Source of the DNA: Gemmatimonadota bacterium
GTDB lineage: Bacteria > Gemmatimonadota > Gemmatimonadetes > Longimicrobiales > Gaopeijiaceae
Reading direction: 5' to 3'
Assembly (NCBI GenBank): GCA_022826565.1
Contig: JAJDUP010000035.1
Location: 360,498 to 424,497 of the forward strand
DNA: 64,000 nucleotides
Shown here: piece after piece, positions 17,973 to 26,605 of the stretch
Position numbering within the stretch: the stretch's first letter is position 1
Layout: the number at the start of each line of letters is the position of its first letter
The notes under the pieces: generated by a model
What the model was told of the DNA's origin: nothing
The model's input: only the letters and a program-made list of their open reading frames with translations
Database searches by the model: none
Translations under genes and position numbers: made by a program

Positions 17973-20867
17973 TCACATCGATGTCCGGAAGGTCATCAGG
18001 AAGATCCTCGGCGGTGGCAGGGTGTCGAAGTCCTGTGCGTTCCGCAGGTTGGACGCTCCGTCCCAGTTGGTCTCGGGGTGTATCCCCGAGAACACGCTCC
18101 ACATCCACAGATTCCTCGCGGAAAGCCTGACGCTGGACCGGGACATGCCGAAGTTGGCCAGCCACTCGTCGGGAAGATCGTAGCCGACGCTGATTTCACG
18201 GATGGTGAAGAAGTCGGCCGGTTCCCAGAAGCCGGTGTAGCCCAGGGTCGTTGTGTAGTTGTAGACCGAATCGGATGCCGGGGTCGGAGTGCCGTTCGGC
18301 TGCTCGACCAGAGACAGATACTCGTCTCCCGTGCGCACGCGGGCGGACCAGTACCGTGAGAAGTTGTTCTTCACCATTCCGCCCCGGAACTCCGACATCG
18401 CGGACAGCGTGACGGACTTCCAGCGGAATTGGTTGGAGTACGAGCCGAACCAGCTCGGGTCCTTGCGGCCCTGAAAGTTCTGTTCGCTGGTGCGGCTGTG
18501 CGTCCGCGTATTCGGGTCCCAGCCCTCGAGGTCGAAGCCCCAGGCGCCGTGAACGGGATACCCCTCCGTGATCCTGTAGCCGAAGCCGCTGAGGTCGGCG
18601 ACTCCGCCCATATCCGTAACTTCGTTGTGCTGGGTCGCGAACTGCGCGTTCCCCGACCACTCGAAGTCCTGAGAGCTGTAGAGCAGTGCGTTCACGCCGA
18701 TCTCCACCCCGCGGTTTTCGATCGCCCCGATGTTGGTCAGCTGGTCGGCGAGAAAGCCCTGTGACGATGGGAACGGCTTGAAGAGGAGAGCGTCCCTGGT
18801 CTGCTGGAAGTACGCGGTTGCCTCGACGCCTATGCGGTCGTCGAGGATACCCGCGTCGAATCCCACTTCGACTTCCTGGGAGCGCTCCGGCCCCAGGTCC
18901 GGGTTTCCGATGTTGCCGGGGGTGACCGCGGGCAGACCTCCCTGCGCCGACACGGGCACCCAGGTGCGGTCTGCGGCAAACTGGGCAGGGGCGAGGCCGG
19001 ACTCTCCGTACGCTACCCGGAGTTTCATGGTCGGGATCAGGCCGGTGGGCCAGAACCCCTCTTCGGAGATGTTGTAGGCCAGCGACGCTTTCGGGTAGAG
19101 CTGCGTATTGAACTCGTTCCCGAAGGCGGAGTTTCCGTCCAGCCTCATGCCGGCGGTGAGGAAGAGCTTGTCCCAGAGGCCGAATGTCCCCTGCGCGAAC
19201 ACGCCGGCGTTGATCTCTTCGACGCGGCGCTCGGACCCGGTGGTTACCGAGGTCGCGTCGACCGACTTGACCCCTGGCGCCGGGAAATCCGTCCCCCGCG
19301 CATCCACCCGGACGGTATTCTCGAAGTTGCCCTGGAAGCCGCCGGTGACCTCCGATGAGATCCAGTCGGTAAAGTCGTTGGACAGGGTCGCGCGGTACTC
19401 CGTGGTCACGTCGCGGAATGTGCGGGTGTGGTTGCGCTTGTTGCCCAGCTTGTTGCCCGAGCCCTCGTAGCCGAAGGGGAAGAACTTGGTGAACTCGTCC
19501 GTGAACCAGTCGACCCCGGTTCGGAACGTGTGGCTGAATCGGTCGTTGGGCCGGTGGACGACTTCGAAGCCGGACGTCGCCCGCAGGACCCGCTGCAGGT
19601 TCTCCAGCGTGCTGTTGGCCGCCACGCTCCCGAATCGCTCTCCGTATGGCCGGTCCACCGTAGCCGTGTAGGGCAGACCGCTGGCAAACTGGGAATAGAG
19701 TCCGTGCAACGCGTTGTTGTCGTCGGGAACCCGCAATCGGTTGTGGATGAGACTGGATGTTGCCGTCACCGTCACTGTGGGGCTGAGAACCGTGGTGAGG
19801 TTCAAGCGGCCACTTATGACCTTGTTCCAGTTCGCATCGCCCTTGAGCGACGCCTCCTGGCCCTTGTAGCTCCCCGAGATGAAGTAGCGGACCGACTGCC
19901 CCCCTCCACTCACAGAACCGGCGTAGCGGTGGTGGTACCCATTCTCGACGAGCTCCGTGGGGTCGCGGGCCTGGAAGCCGTCGGGTCCACGGAAGAGGTG
20001 GTTCATCCGGCCCGGGAAGGTGTCGGTCGGTGTCCGCTCGAATCCCTGTTCGACTTCGAAATTCCACTGCGGCGCACCCGTCCGTCCCCGTTTTGTGAAG
20101 ATCTGGATGACCCCGTTGGCTCCCTGTGTGCCGTACATCGTGGATGCGGCCGAACCCTTCACGATCTCGATTCTCTCGATCTCCGAGGTCGAGATGTCCT
20201 GCAGCCGCGAGATGTCCATACCGCCGAACCAGACACCCCCCTGGTCGTGCGAGGCGTCGACCCTGATCCCGTCGATGTACACCACCGGATCACCGCTCAG
20301 CGACACGGAAGTCATGCCGCGGATGCGGATGATTCCGCCAAGGCCCACGGTTCCGGATGCGAGATTCATCGCGACACCCGCCGACCGCCCCTGAATGAGC
20401 TGGTCGACACTCGTAATCGGTGCCGCGGCGGTCACATCCAGGGCGTTCACCGTCGAGATGGAGTTGCCGAGTTTCCGTTTGGCCGTCTCCTGGGCCGACC
20501 CTGTAACCACCAGTTCGTCCAGGCTGATCGCGCGCTCGGTCAGCGTGAGGTCGGCCAGCGCCGTCTCACCGACCAGCACCGACACCTGGGCTTCCTCCAC
20601 CCCGAACCCGATCATGTCCGCGCGGACCGTCACCGGCCCGGCGGGCACATTGGGGATGAGAAAGCGCCCGTTGTTGCCCGTGATGGTGCCGAACCCCGTC
20701 CCGACGATCGTGACTTGCACTCCGGAGAGTGGCCGACCGCTGGTCGCGTTGGTCACCAGCCCCGTCACGGTGCCGGCCTGCTGTCCAAACAGCGGCGCCG
20801 CGCCCAGAACGAGCGCGGCGCAGGCTGCGAGACAGGGCCAGAGTGGATGGCGTGAGCGAGTGTTCAT
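17973..20867 (-). CDS. SusC/RagA-type TonB-dependent receptor
   Basis: A 964-residue outer-membrane transporter with GTAGGAGGT just upstream of ATG 20867. Signal peptide to about residue 28; carboxypeptidase-regulatory-like domain at about 30-115 (GTVTGLVTNATSGRPLSGVQVTI cut short here as the key motif GLVTNATSG); plug domain at about 130-240 with LDELVVTG, GLGGIIRIRGM and the SusC-type VVYIDGIRV; the rest is the 22-strand barrel. It moves ligand handed over by the SusD partner into the periplasm using TonB energy. The two genes form an operon, receptor first. Confidence 0.93.
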   Translation of the reverse strand: MNTRSRHPLWPCLAACAALVLGAAPLFGQQAGTVTGLVTNATSGRPLSGVQVTIVGTGFGTITGNNGRFLIPNVPAGPVTVRADMIGFGVEEAQVSVLVGETALADLTLTERAISLDELVVTGSAQETAKRKLGNSISTVNALDVTAAAPITSVDQLIQGRSAGVAMNLASGTVGLGGIIRIRGMTSVSLSGDPVVYIDGIRVDASHDQGGVWFGGMDISRLQDISTSEIERIEIVKGSAASTMYGTQGANGVIQIFTKRGRTGAPQWNFEVEQGFERTPTDTFPGRMNHLFRGPDGFQARDPTELVENGYHHRYAGSVSGGGQSVRYFISGSYKGQEASLKGDANWNKVISGRLNLTTVLSPTVTVTATSSLIHNRLRVPDDNNALHGLYSQFASGLPYTATVDRPYGERFGSVAANSTLENLQRVLRATSGFEVVHRPNDRFSHTFRTGVDWFTDEFTKFFPFGYEGSGNKLGNKRNHTRTFRDVTTEYRATLSNDFTDWISSEVTGGFQGNFENTVRVDARGTDFPAPGVKSVDATSVTTGSERRVEEINAGVFAQGTFGLWDKLFLTAGMRLDGNSAFGNEFNTQLYPKASLAYNISEEGFWPTGLIPTMKLRVAYGESGLAPAQFAADRTWVPVSAQGGLPAVTPGNIGNPDLGPERSQEVEVGFDAGILDDRIGVEATAYFQQTRDALLFKPFPSSQGFLADQLTNIGAIENRGVEIGVNALLYSSQDFEWSGNAQFATQHNEVTDMGGVADLSGFGYRITEGYPVHGAWGFDLEGWDPNTRTHSRTSEQNFQGRKDPSWFGSYSNQFRWKSVTLSAMSEFRGGMVKNNFSRYWSARVRTGDEYLSLVEQPNGTPTPASDSVYNYTTTLGYTGFWEPADFFTIREISVGYDLPDEWLANFGMSRSSVRLSARNLWMWSVFSGIHPETNWDGASNLRNAQDFDTLPPPRIFLMTFRTSM

Positions 20868-20971
20868 CCGTACCTCCTACGATATGGTCCGGCGAACTAC
20901 CCCCTCTTGCTCAGGTCGTGTTCCCCAGACCTGGTGCATTGCGAAGAACATACGTGTTCGTATACACTTTC

Positions 20972-20983
20972 GCGAACGTTCGC
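20972..20983. promoter_or_regulatory. 12-bp palindrome in the susC / PLP-enzyme divergent intergenic region
   Basis: GCGAACGTTCGC is a perfect 12-bp palindrome. Next to it at 20947-20960 lies GAACA-TACG-TGTTC, another inverted repeat with GAAC/GTTC ends. Both sit in the 291 bp between the divergent SusC receptor and the Tat-exported PLP enzyme. They are possible binding sites for a repressor shared by both genes; no regulator gene is adjacent. Confidence 0.4.
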
Positions 20984-21158
20984 CGGACCGTTGTCGCATT
21001 CGACATCCGTGCAACCGGCCATGAAAGCGCCTCTTCCCGCGCGGACAAGCTTCGGCGTCTTACCGAGGTTGGTGAAGATCGCTCGCCGGGTTGCCAATGC
21101 TGGCGACGCGGCGTCCCTCGGCTGTAGTCTCTTCCTTCCAACGACCACCCTGTCTGCA

Positions 21159-22475
21159 ATGCACCAAATGGCACATTACCAAGGCACCCACCGCCCCTCT
21201 CGCCACCTCACGCGGCGCAGTTTCCTTGCCGCCGGCGCCGGACTCGCCGCCACCTCGCTCTCCGCCTGCCCCGGCGCGTCCGATGCGGAAACAGCCGCAC
21301 CCCGCCCCGACCTCACCCGCCCCACGAGCCTCGACGACGCAGCCTGGGCCCACGTCCGCGCCCAGTTCATCCTCGAGCCGGGCACCGCCTACATGAACAA
21401 CGCCAGTCTGGGGATGCCGCCGGCCTCGGTGGCCGAAGCCGTGGCCGCGGGGTATGACGCGCTTTCCCGGGAGCCGCTGCGGGGGAAGACCGAACTCGGC
21501 CGGACCATCGCCGGGCGTGTGGTGCCCGGTCTGGCAAGTCTCTTCGGCGCGGAACCCGCCGAGATCGTCCTCACGCGCAACGCGACCGAAGCGCTGCACA
21601 TGGGGGCGGTCGGCGTGCGGCTTCAGCCCGGCGACGAAGTGCTGATGACCACGCAGGAACACCCGGCGGGGAGCCGTCCGTGGGACTACCGGGCGACGCA
21701 CCACGGCGTGAAAGTGCGCAAGGTCTTCATCCCCAGCCCCTTCGAGACCGCCGAAGAGGTGGTGCAACTGGTCGAAGAGGCATTCACCCCGGCGACCCGC
21801 GTGATCGCGTTCTGCCACGTGACCCGCGGCGGGCATCTCTACCCTGTGCAACAACTGTGCGCGCTGGCCCGCGAGCGCGGCGTTATCAGCCATGTGGACG
21901 GCGCGCAGGCGGTGGGAATGTTCCCGGTCGACCTTCACGACCTGGGGTGCGACACCTACTCCGCCAGCCTCCACAAATGGATGCTGGGTCCGATGGGCAC
22001 CGGCGTATTCTACGTGCGTGCGGGCGCCCGCGGTCGGGTGGACTCGGCGTTCGCCTTCGACGCCACCTCCGACGCTCCCGCCTACCAGCCGCCGGGGACG
22101 ACCGGGTTGCCCGTCCAGGCCGCCCTGTCCGCCTCGCTTGACTTTATCGAGACGGTCGGGATCGACAACGTGGCCGCCCGGACGCGGCGTCTCTCCGACT
22201 ATCTCAAGGCGCGGCTCGCCGAAATGCCCGGAGTGACGCTCCTCAGCGGACCCACGCCCGCCACTTCCTGCCCCGGCTCAACGATCTTCGAACTGGAAGG
22301 GGTGGATGCCGTCGAGGCGGTCACCCTCATCGCCGAGCGCGCGGGCATCCATATCGACGAACACCAGCGCGACGGGCACAACGCGATCAGGATCTCCACG
22401 CACGTCTACAACACCACCGCCGAAATCGACCGCGTTACCGAGGCACTGGATCGGCTGCGCTCGACTCCATCATGA
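21159..22475 (+). CDS. Tat-exported class V aminotransferase-like PLP enzyme
   Basis: A 438-residue protein from ATG 21159 (ATG 21168 is an alternative). It opens with a twin-arginine signal, HLTRRSFLAAGAGLAATSLSAC, whose final Cys could also be a lipobox. The mature part is a fold-type I PLP enzyme: VDGAQAVGMFPVDL holds the cofactor Asp (D247) and SASLHKWMLGPMGTG the Schiff-base Lys (K273). The closest type is the isopenicillin-N epimerase/cysteine-desulfurase-like group. Tat export allows the enzyme to leave the cytoplasm folded with PLP bound. The reaction is unknown. It is divergent from susC and 116 bp upstream of the formamidase-like gene. Confidence 0.85.
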   Translation: MHQMAHYQGTHRPSRHLTRRSFLAAGAGLAATSLSACPGASDAETAAPRPDLTRPTSLDDAAWAHVRAQFILEPGTAYMNNASLGMPPASVAEAVAAGYDALSREPLRGKTELGRTIAGRVVPGLASLFGAEPAEIVLTRNATEALHMGAVGVRLQPGDEVLMTTQEHPAGSRPWDYRATHHGVKVRKVFIPSPFETAEEVVQLVEEAFTPATRVIAFCHVTRGGHLYPVQQLCALARERGVISHVDGAQAVGMFPVDLHDLGCDTYSASLHKWMLGPMGTGVFYVRAGARGRVDSAFAFDATSDAPAYQPPGTTGLPVQAALSASLDFIETVGIDNVAARTRRLSDYLKARLAEMPGVTLLSGPTPATSCPGSTIFELEGVDAVEAVTLIAERAGIHIDEHQRDGHNAIRISTHVYNTTAEIDRVTEALDRLRSTPS

Positions 22476-22591
22476 TGTCGGCGCCGAGCGTGCTCTTCAT
22501 TCCCCCCCCAAAAGCTGTAATGCAAACCTTACAACATGTAATGTCCACTAGACATCTCGTGACCGAGTATCACCACGGAAGGAGTCACCCC

Positions 22592-23602
22592 ATGTTCCGT
22601 TCACCGATCTCGAAGGCAGCGCTCGCGTTCGTCCTCCCCCTCGTCGCCACGGCGTGCTCCATCGAGCCCATCCCCGAGGAGCCGACGAGCCAGATCCCGG
22701 CCCCCGACTACACCCTCGGCACCGAGAACACGCACAACCGCTGGAGCCGGACGATTCCCCCCGTGCTGACCGTGCCCGCCGGCGCCGTGGTCGAAGTGCA
22801 CACCAAGGAAGCCTCCGACGGCCAGATTACCGAGGCCACGACGGTGGATGAACTGGCGGACGTCGACTTCGGCCTGATCCACGCCCTGACCGGCCCGATC
22901 CATGTCGAGGGGGCCAGCCCGGGCGACATCCTCGCGGTCACGCTGCACGAGATCGAAGTCGAAGGCTGGGGCTGGGCCACGATCCTCCCCGGCTTCGGTT
23001 TCCTCGCCGACGAGTTCACCGAGCCCTGGATCCGGGGCTTCCCCATGGAGCCGGGAGCGATCGAGGTCCCCTTCAACGAGGACATCACGATCCCCCTGTC
23101 CCCGTTCGCCGGCGTCATGGGCGTCGCGCCCGACACCGACTCGATGCTGGTGACAATCCCGCCACGCACCAACGGTGGCAACATGGACAACCGGCACATG
23201 AAGGTCGGCACGACGGTCTACATCCCCGTTCAGGTGGAGGGGGCACTCTTCTCGATCGGCGACGCGCACGCGGCGCAGGGCGACGGCGAGGTCTCCGGCA
23301 CCGCGATCGAGGCTCCGATGCGCATCGTGCTTCAACTAGACGTCATGGAGAACACCCGCGGCATGGTCGAGCCCCAGTACGAGACCGACGAGTTCTACGG
23401 CGTGACCGGCTTCGGCACCACCATCGACGAGGCGGCCCGCAAGGCCACCCGCTACATGATCGACTACCTGGTCGCGGAGCACGGCCTCACCCCCAACGAG
23501 GCCTATGTGCTCTGCTCGCTCGTGGGGGACCTGAAGATCTCGGAGACGGTGGACGTTCCGCACATGCTGGTGAGCATGCACATGCCGAAGTCGATCTTCT
23601 GA
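22592..23602 (+). CDS. Acetamidase/formamidase-family lipoprotein
   Basis: A 336-residue protein from ATG 22592, preceded by GGAAGGAG. The lipobox VATAC follows a hydrophobic signal. The mature region matches the acetamidase/formamidase (FmdA/AmdA) fold: ALTGPIHVEGASPGDILAVTL, the ending IPPRTNGGNMDNRHM, and VYIPVQVEGALFSIGDAHAAQGDGEVSG, which carries the conserved acidic and His residues of the family. Members hydrolyse short amides to carboxylate plus ammonia. A lipoprotein form placed in the envelope is unusual compared with cytoplasmic FmdA. It ends convergent with the M28 protease. Confidence 0.9.
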   Translation: MFRSPISKAALAFVLPLVATACSIEPIPEEPTSQIPAPDYTLGTENTHNRWSRTIPPVLTVPAGAVVEVHTKEASDGQITEATTVDELADVDFGLIHALTGPIHVEGASPGDILAVTLHEIEVEGWGWATILPGFGFLADEFTEPWIRGFPMEPGAIEVPFNEDITIPLSPFAGVMGVAPDTDSMLVTIPPRTNGGNMDNRHMKVGTTVYIPVQVEGALFSIGDAHAAQGDGEVSGTAIEAPMRIVLQLDVMENTRGMVEPQYETDEFYGVTGFGTTIDEAARKATRYMIDYLVAEHGLTPNEAYVLCSLVGDLKISETVDVPHMLVSMHMPKSIF

Positions 23603-23634
23603 GCAGCCAGGCGCATCCGCCCTCGCCCTCCCGA

Positions 23635-23650
23635 CGTCGGCTAGCCGACG
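23635..23650. terminator. 16-bp palindrome at the convergent gene ends
   Basis: CGTCGGCTAGCCGACG is a perfect palindrome overlapping the stop codon of the minus-strand M28 gene and 32 bp after the end of the formamidase-like gene. Its left part is also a nested palindrome (CCGACGTCGG). It may act as a two-way terminator hairpin. It lacks a T-run on either side, so this is tentative. Confidence 0.4.
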
Positions 23651-26583
23651 GTCCCTGCCGCGTCCGACTTCACCGCATCCGACCCCACCGTGTCCGGCCT
23701 GACCGTGTCCGGCTGAGCCGCTTCAGGGCTGCTGGCTGCGGGCGTGATTGTGTCGGCCTGCTGCGGTTGGGCACCGGCGGCCTCCGGCACCACCACGCCG
23801 GCCGCGTCGGTCGCGGCCCCGCCGCTCGGCACCGCACCGGCACCTGGGCCCTCCATCCTCACCTCGCGGGTGCCGAGGTCGACGGTCACCCTGGTCCGGA
23901 ACATCGCCCGGTCGGACAGCGTGCGGATGTTCGGCGCGAGCTCGGGAGGGCGCGAGAACCGGTCGGCGCCCACAAGTTCGCCGGGACGGAAGTGGTGTTC
24001 CACGACCGTGAAGCGCAGCAAGTCGTCGGCCGGTCCGCGGGAGAAGTCGAGCAGCACGCCTCCCGCGCGCGCGCCCCAGTGTTCGAGCCTCGCGAGCTGA
24101 CCGCTGGGGGGCAGTGCGGTTTCGTTGACGGCGTTCGGCCTCGCGCCATCGTCATCGAAGTCGAAGAGAATCATCTCGGCCCCGATCGCTGACGTCACCG
24201 CCACGCGAACCATGTCGCTGCGCTCAGGATCGCTGACGATGGAGACGGTCGGCGGCGCCAGATCGGCCGGTGCCGCCCGCGCAACGGAGTATTGGCGCGG
24301 CAGGGGCGTGAACCCGGCCAGGGAGTCCGGTGCGCTGACCGCGCCGAAGGGTCCGGCCGCTGCGGCCGCCCAGGCCGTCCCAGGGTCGGATTCGTCCCGC
24401 GAGGGGTCGGTGCCCCAGTATGCCGAACCCGTTTCGTGGTCCAGCGCGTAGACCAGCGTCGAGGGCGCCGGGCGCTCGGCGGACGGGGTCGCAGTGGACA
24501 TGCCGAGCGCCAGGAACGCTCCGGCGGCCAGGAACCCCGCAAGCGGCGCCCACCAGCTGTTGGGCTCGCGCACGGCATCGAGCACGGGAACCAGCATCGC
24601 AAAGGCCAAGCCCATCAGGACGGCCAGCACCGCGGCGAGTTCCAGGCCCATCGCCGCCCAGACGCCCTCGGTCAGCGGCGTCAGCACAACCAGGACCGGG
24701 ATCGCCGCAATCACCACACCCAGCCACCGCACCAAACCCACCGGGCTCCGTCCCTGGACGCCGGCCACCACCAGCGCCCCCACGCACCCCGCGATCGCGG
24801 GCCACTGGAGATTCATCGCCGCCATCGGGAACATCACGGTCGCGGCGCCGGCCAGTACGACCGGCACCAGCAGCGCGCCCAGCCCCAGTTCGGACGCACT
24901 CAACCAGCGCCGGAAGGGGCTCATCACCGCGAGCGCCAGCGCGAACGCCGCCGCCGCGATGGCCAGCACGTACCATCCCTCGTGGTGAAACGACCCCGCA
25001 TGCAGCGCGCCCATCTCGACGTGAGCACCGCTGCGCCAGCGGTACAGGTAGTACGCCGCCGCGCCCAAAAGGCCCATGTACACAAGCGCCACCAGAAGCC
25101 CGCCGATCACCCCTCCGGGACTCAGTCCGGCCCGGCGCGCGACCAGAAACGCGATCAGCCACAGCACCACCGCGGCGATCCCCAGCCCCCAGATCCACGT
25201 CGTTCCGTAGGTCACAAGCCCCACGAACGGGATCGACACATAGCTGACGCTCGGCGCGTTCACCGTGGTGAGATCGGCGTTGCCGAAGTGCGTGAGCATC
25301 GCCAGCGCATGCTCGCCGTGGTGCTGCAGGGTGGCTTCCGAGAGGTTCGCGGGTGAGTCGTAGTACTGGTGATAGACGTGCGCGCGCCCCACGGCGGCAA
25401 AATTCAGTCCTTGCTTGCCCGCCTCCTTGAAGGGGGTGAAATCGGTATCGTTGGGCATGCGCTGGTAGATCTCGTAGCCGATCGAGTTCGCCGCCGGGTA
25501 GGGGTCCGCCCGCCGCATGGCCTCGACGACCCAGCCGTTGTTCTCACCGGTCTCGAACATCATGGACGGGCCGCCGCCGCCCCGCATTTCGATCGCGATC
25601 ACCAGCGCCACATCGTCCAGCCAGGGGTGTTCGTCGACGAAGGCGCGCGCGCCCAGCAGGCCGAGTTCCTCGGCGTCGGTCAGCAGAACGATGACGTCGT
25701 TGCGAAGCGGCTCCCGCGCACCCAGCGCCCGCACCGTCTCCAGGATCGCGGCCACGCCCGAGCCGTCGTCGCCCGCGCCGCGAGAGATTTCGCGGCTGTC
25801 GTAGTGCGCGGTAACCAGTACCGCATCCCCGCCCGGCGCCGAACCGGGAATCCGGGCGAGCACGTTTCGCACCGTCGCGGCTCGCGTCAGGAACCGGCCG
25901 GGCAGAAGCGAAGTCGCGGTCTGCACCACCGGCTCGTGCCCCAGCGCGCGCAGCTGACCAAGGAGGTAGTCGCGCGCCTCGCCATGGGCAGGAGAGCCCG
26001 TGGGCCGCGCCTCGGAGGCGATCTCCACCACGTGCGTCATCGCCCGCGCCGAAGAGAACACCGAATCCGGGGCGCCGACCGGGACCGGCGGCGGCATGGA
26101 TCTGTAGGAGCTCGAAAACCAGGCCGTAACGAGGAGTACGACCAGGGTTACAGGGCCGCGGAGGCCGCCCCAGGGCGGAGCCGACGGGAGCACGCCGGAG
26201 TCAGCCGCGGAATCCGGCGGACCGGAATCTGCTCGCCTGGCTGCCCTGGCCTCCTTCTTCGCCTGCTTCTTCCGCTGCCGCTCGGCCATCCGCTCCGTCC
26301 GCGCCCGGCGCTTCAACTCCGCGCGACTCGGCCCGGCGTCCTGAGAGCGCGGCTCCGGGCCGGCGGCGGAACCGCGGGCCGGCTGACCGGCAGGTTGCTC
26401 CCCATGTGTGCGTGGAGGAGCGGGGGCGGAATCGCGGTCTCCCGCAGGCGCACCCTTGTCCGCCTCCCGCCGTTTGCGCGCGGCCGACTGCTCCGCAATC
26501 TCGCGCTCAAGCTCCTCTATCTCATCTTCGCTGATCCCGAGTTCGGCGAACGATGGAATCCTCGGCAGCTTGTCCTTGCCCAT
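23641..26583 (-). CDS. M28-family multi-pass membrane metallopeptidase
   Basis: A 980-residue protein from ATG 26583, behind GGAGGAAG. Residues 1-140 are a charged, cytoplasmic, partly coiled-coil extension (EDEIEELEREIAEQ; RQRKKQAKKEARAARR). After one transmembrane helix comes the M28 domain: VTAHYDSREISRGAGDDGSG gives zinc ligands H260 and the bridging Asp, and LLTDAEELGLLGARAF gives the catalytic/binding Glu pair. About eight more transmembrane helices follow (residues of roughly 490-740), then a 220-residue soluble domain and a Pro/Thr-rich tail. The layout is that of ERMP1/yeast vacuolar membrane protease. It probably acts as an aminopeptidase facing the periplasm. The PhoX-like gene ends 22 bp upstream. 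Confidence 0.88.
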   Translation of the reverse strand: MGKDKLPRIPSFAELGISEDEIEELEREIAEQSAARKRREADKGAPAGDRDSAPAPPRTHGEQPAGQPARGSAAGPEPRSQDAGPSRAELKRRARTERMAERQRKKQAKKEARAARRADSGPPDSAADSGVLPSAPPWGGLRGPVTLVVLLVTAWFSSSYRSMPPPVPVGAPDSVFSSARAMTHVVEIASEARPTGSPAHGEARDYLLGQLRALGHEPVVQTATSLLPGRFLTRAATVRNVLARIPGSAPGGDAVLVTAHYDSREISRGAGDDGSGVAAILETVRALGAREPLRNDVIVLLTDAEELGLLGARAFVDEHPWLDDVALVIAIEMRGGGGPSMMFETGENNGWVVEAMRRADPYPAANSIGYEIYQRMPNDTDFTPFKEAGKQGLNFAAVGRAHVYHQYYDSPANLSEATLQHHGEHALAMLTHFGNADLTTVNAPSVSYVSIPFVGLVTYGTTWIWGLGIAAVVLWLIAFLVARRAGLSPGGVIGGLLVALVYMGLLGAAAYYLYRWRSGAHVEMGALHAGSFHHEGWYVLAIAAAAFALALAVMSPFRRWLSASELGLGALLVPVVLAGAATVMFPMAAMNLQWPAIAGCVGALVVAGVQGRSPVGLVRWLGVVIAAIPVLVVLTPLTEGVWAAMGLELAAVLAVLMGLAFAMLVPVLDAVREPNSWWAPLAGFLAAGAFLALGMSTATPSAERPAPSTLVYALDHETGSAYWGTDPSRDESDPGTAWAAAAAGPFGAVSAPDSLAGFTPLPRQYSVARAAPADLAPPTVSIVSDPERSDMVRVAVTSAIGAEMILFDFDDDGARPNAVNETALPPSGQLARLEHWGARAGGVLLDFSRGPADDLLRFTVVEHHFRPGELVGADRFSRPPELAPNIRTLSDRAMFRTRVTVDLGTREVRMEGPGAGAVPSGGAATDAAGVVVPEAAGAQPQQADTITPAASSPEAAQPDTVRPDTVGSDAVKSDAAGTVG

Positions 26584-26605
26584 GCCCTTCCTCCGCAGCG
26601 GCCGC

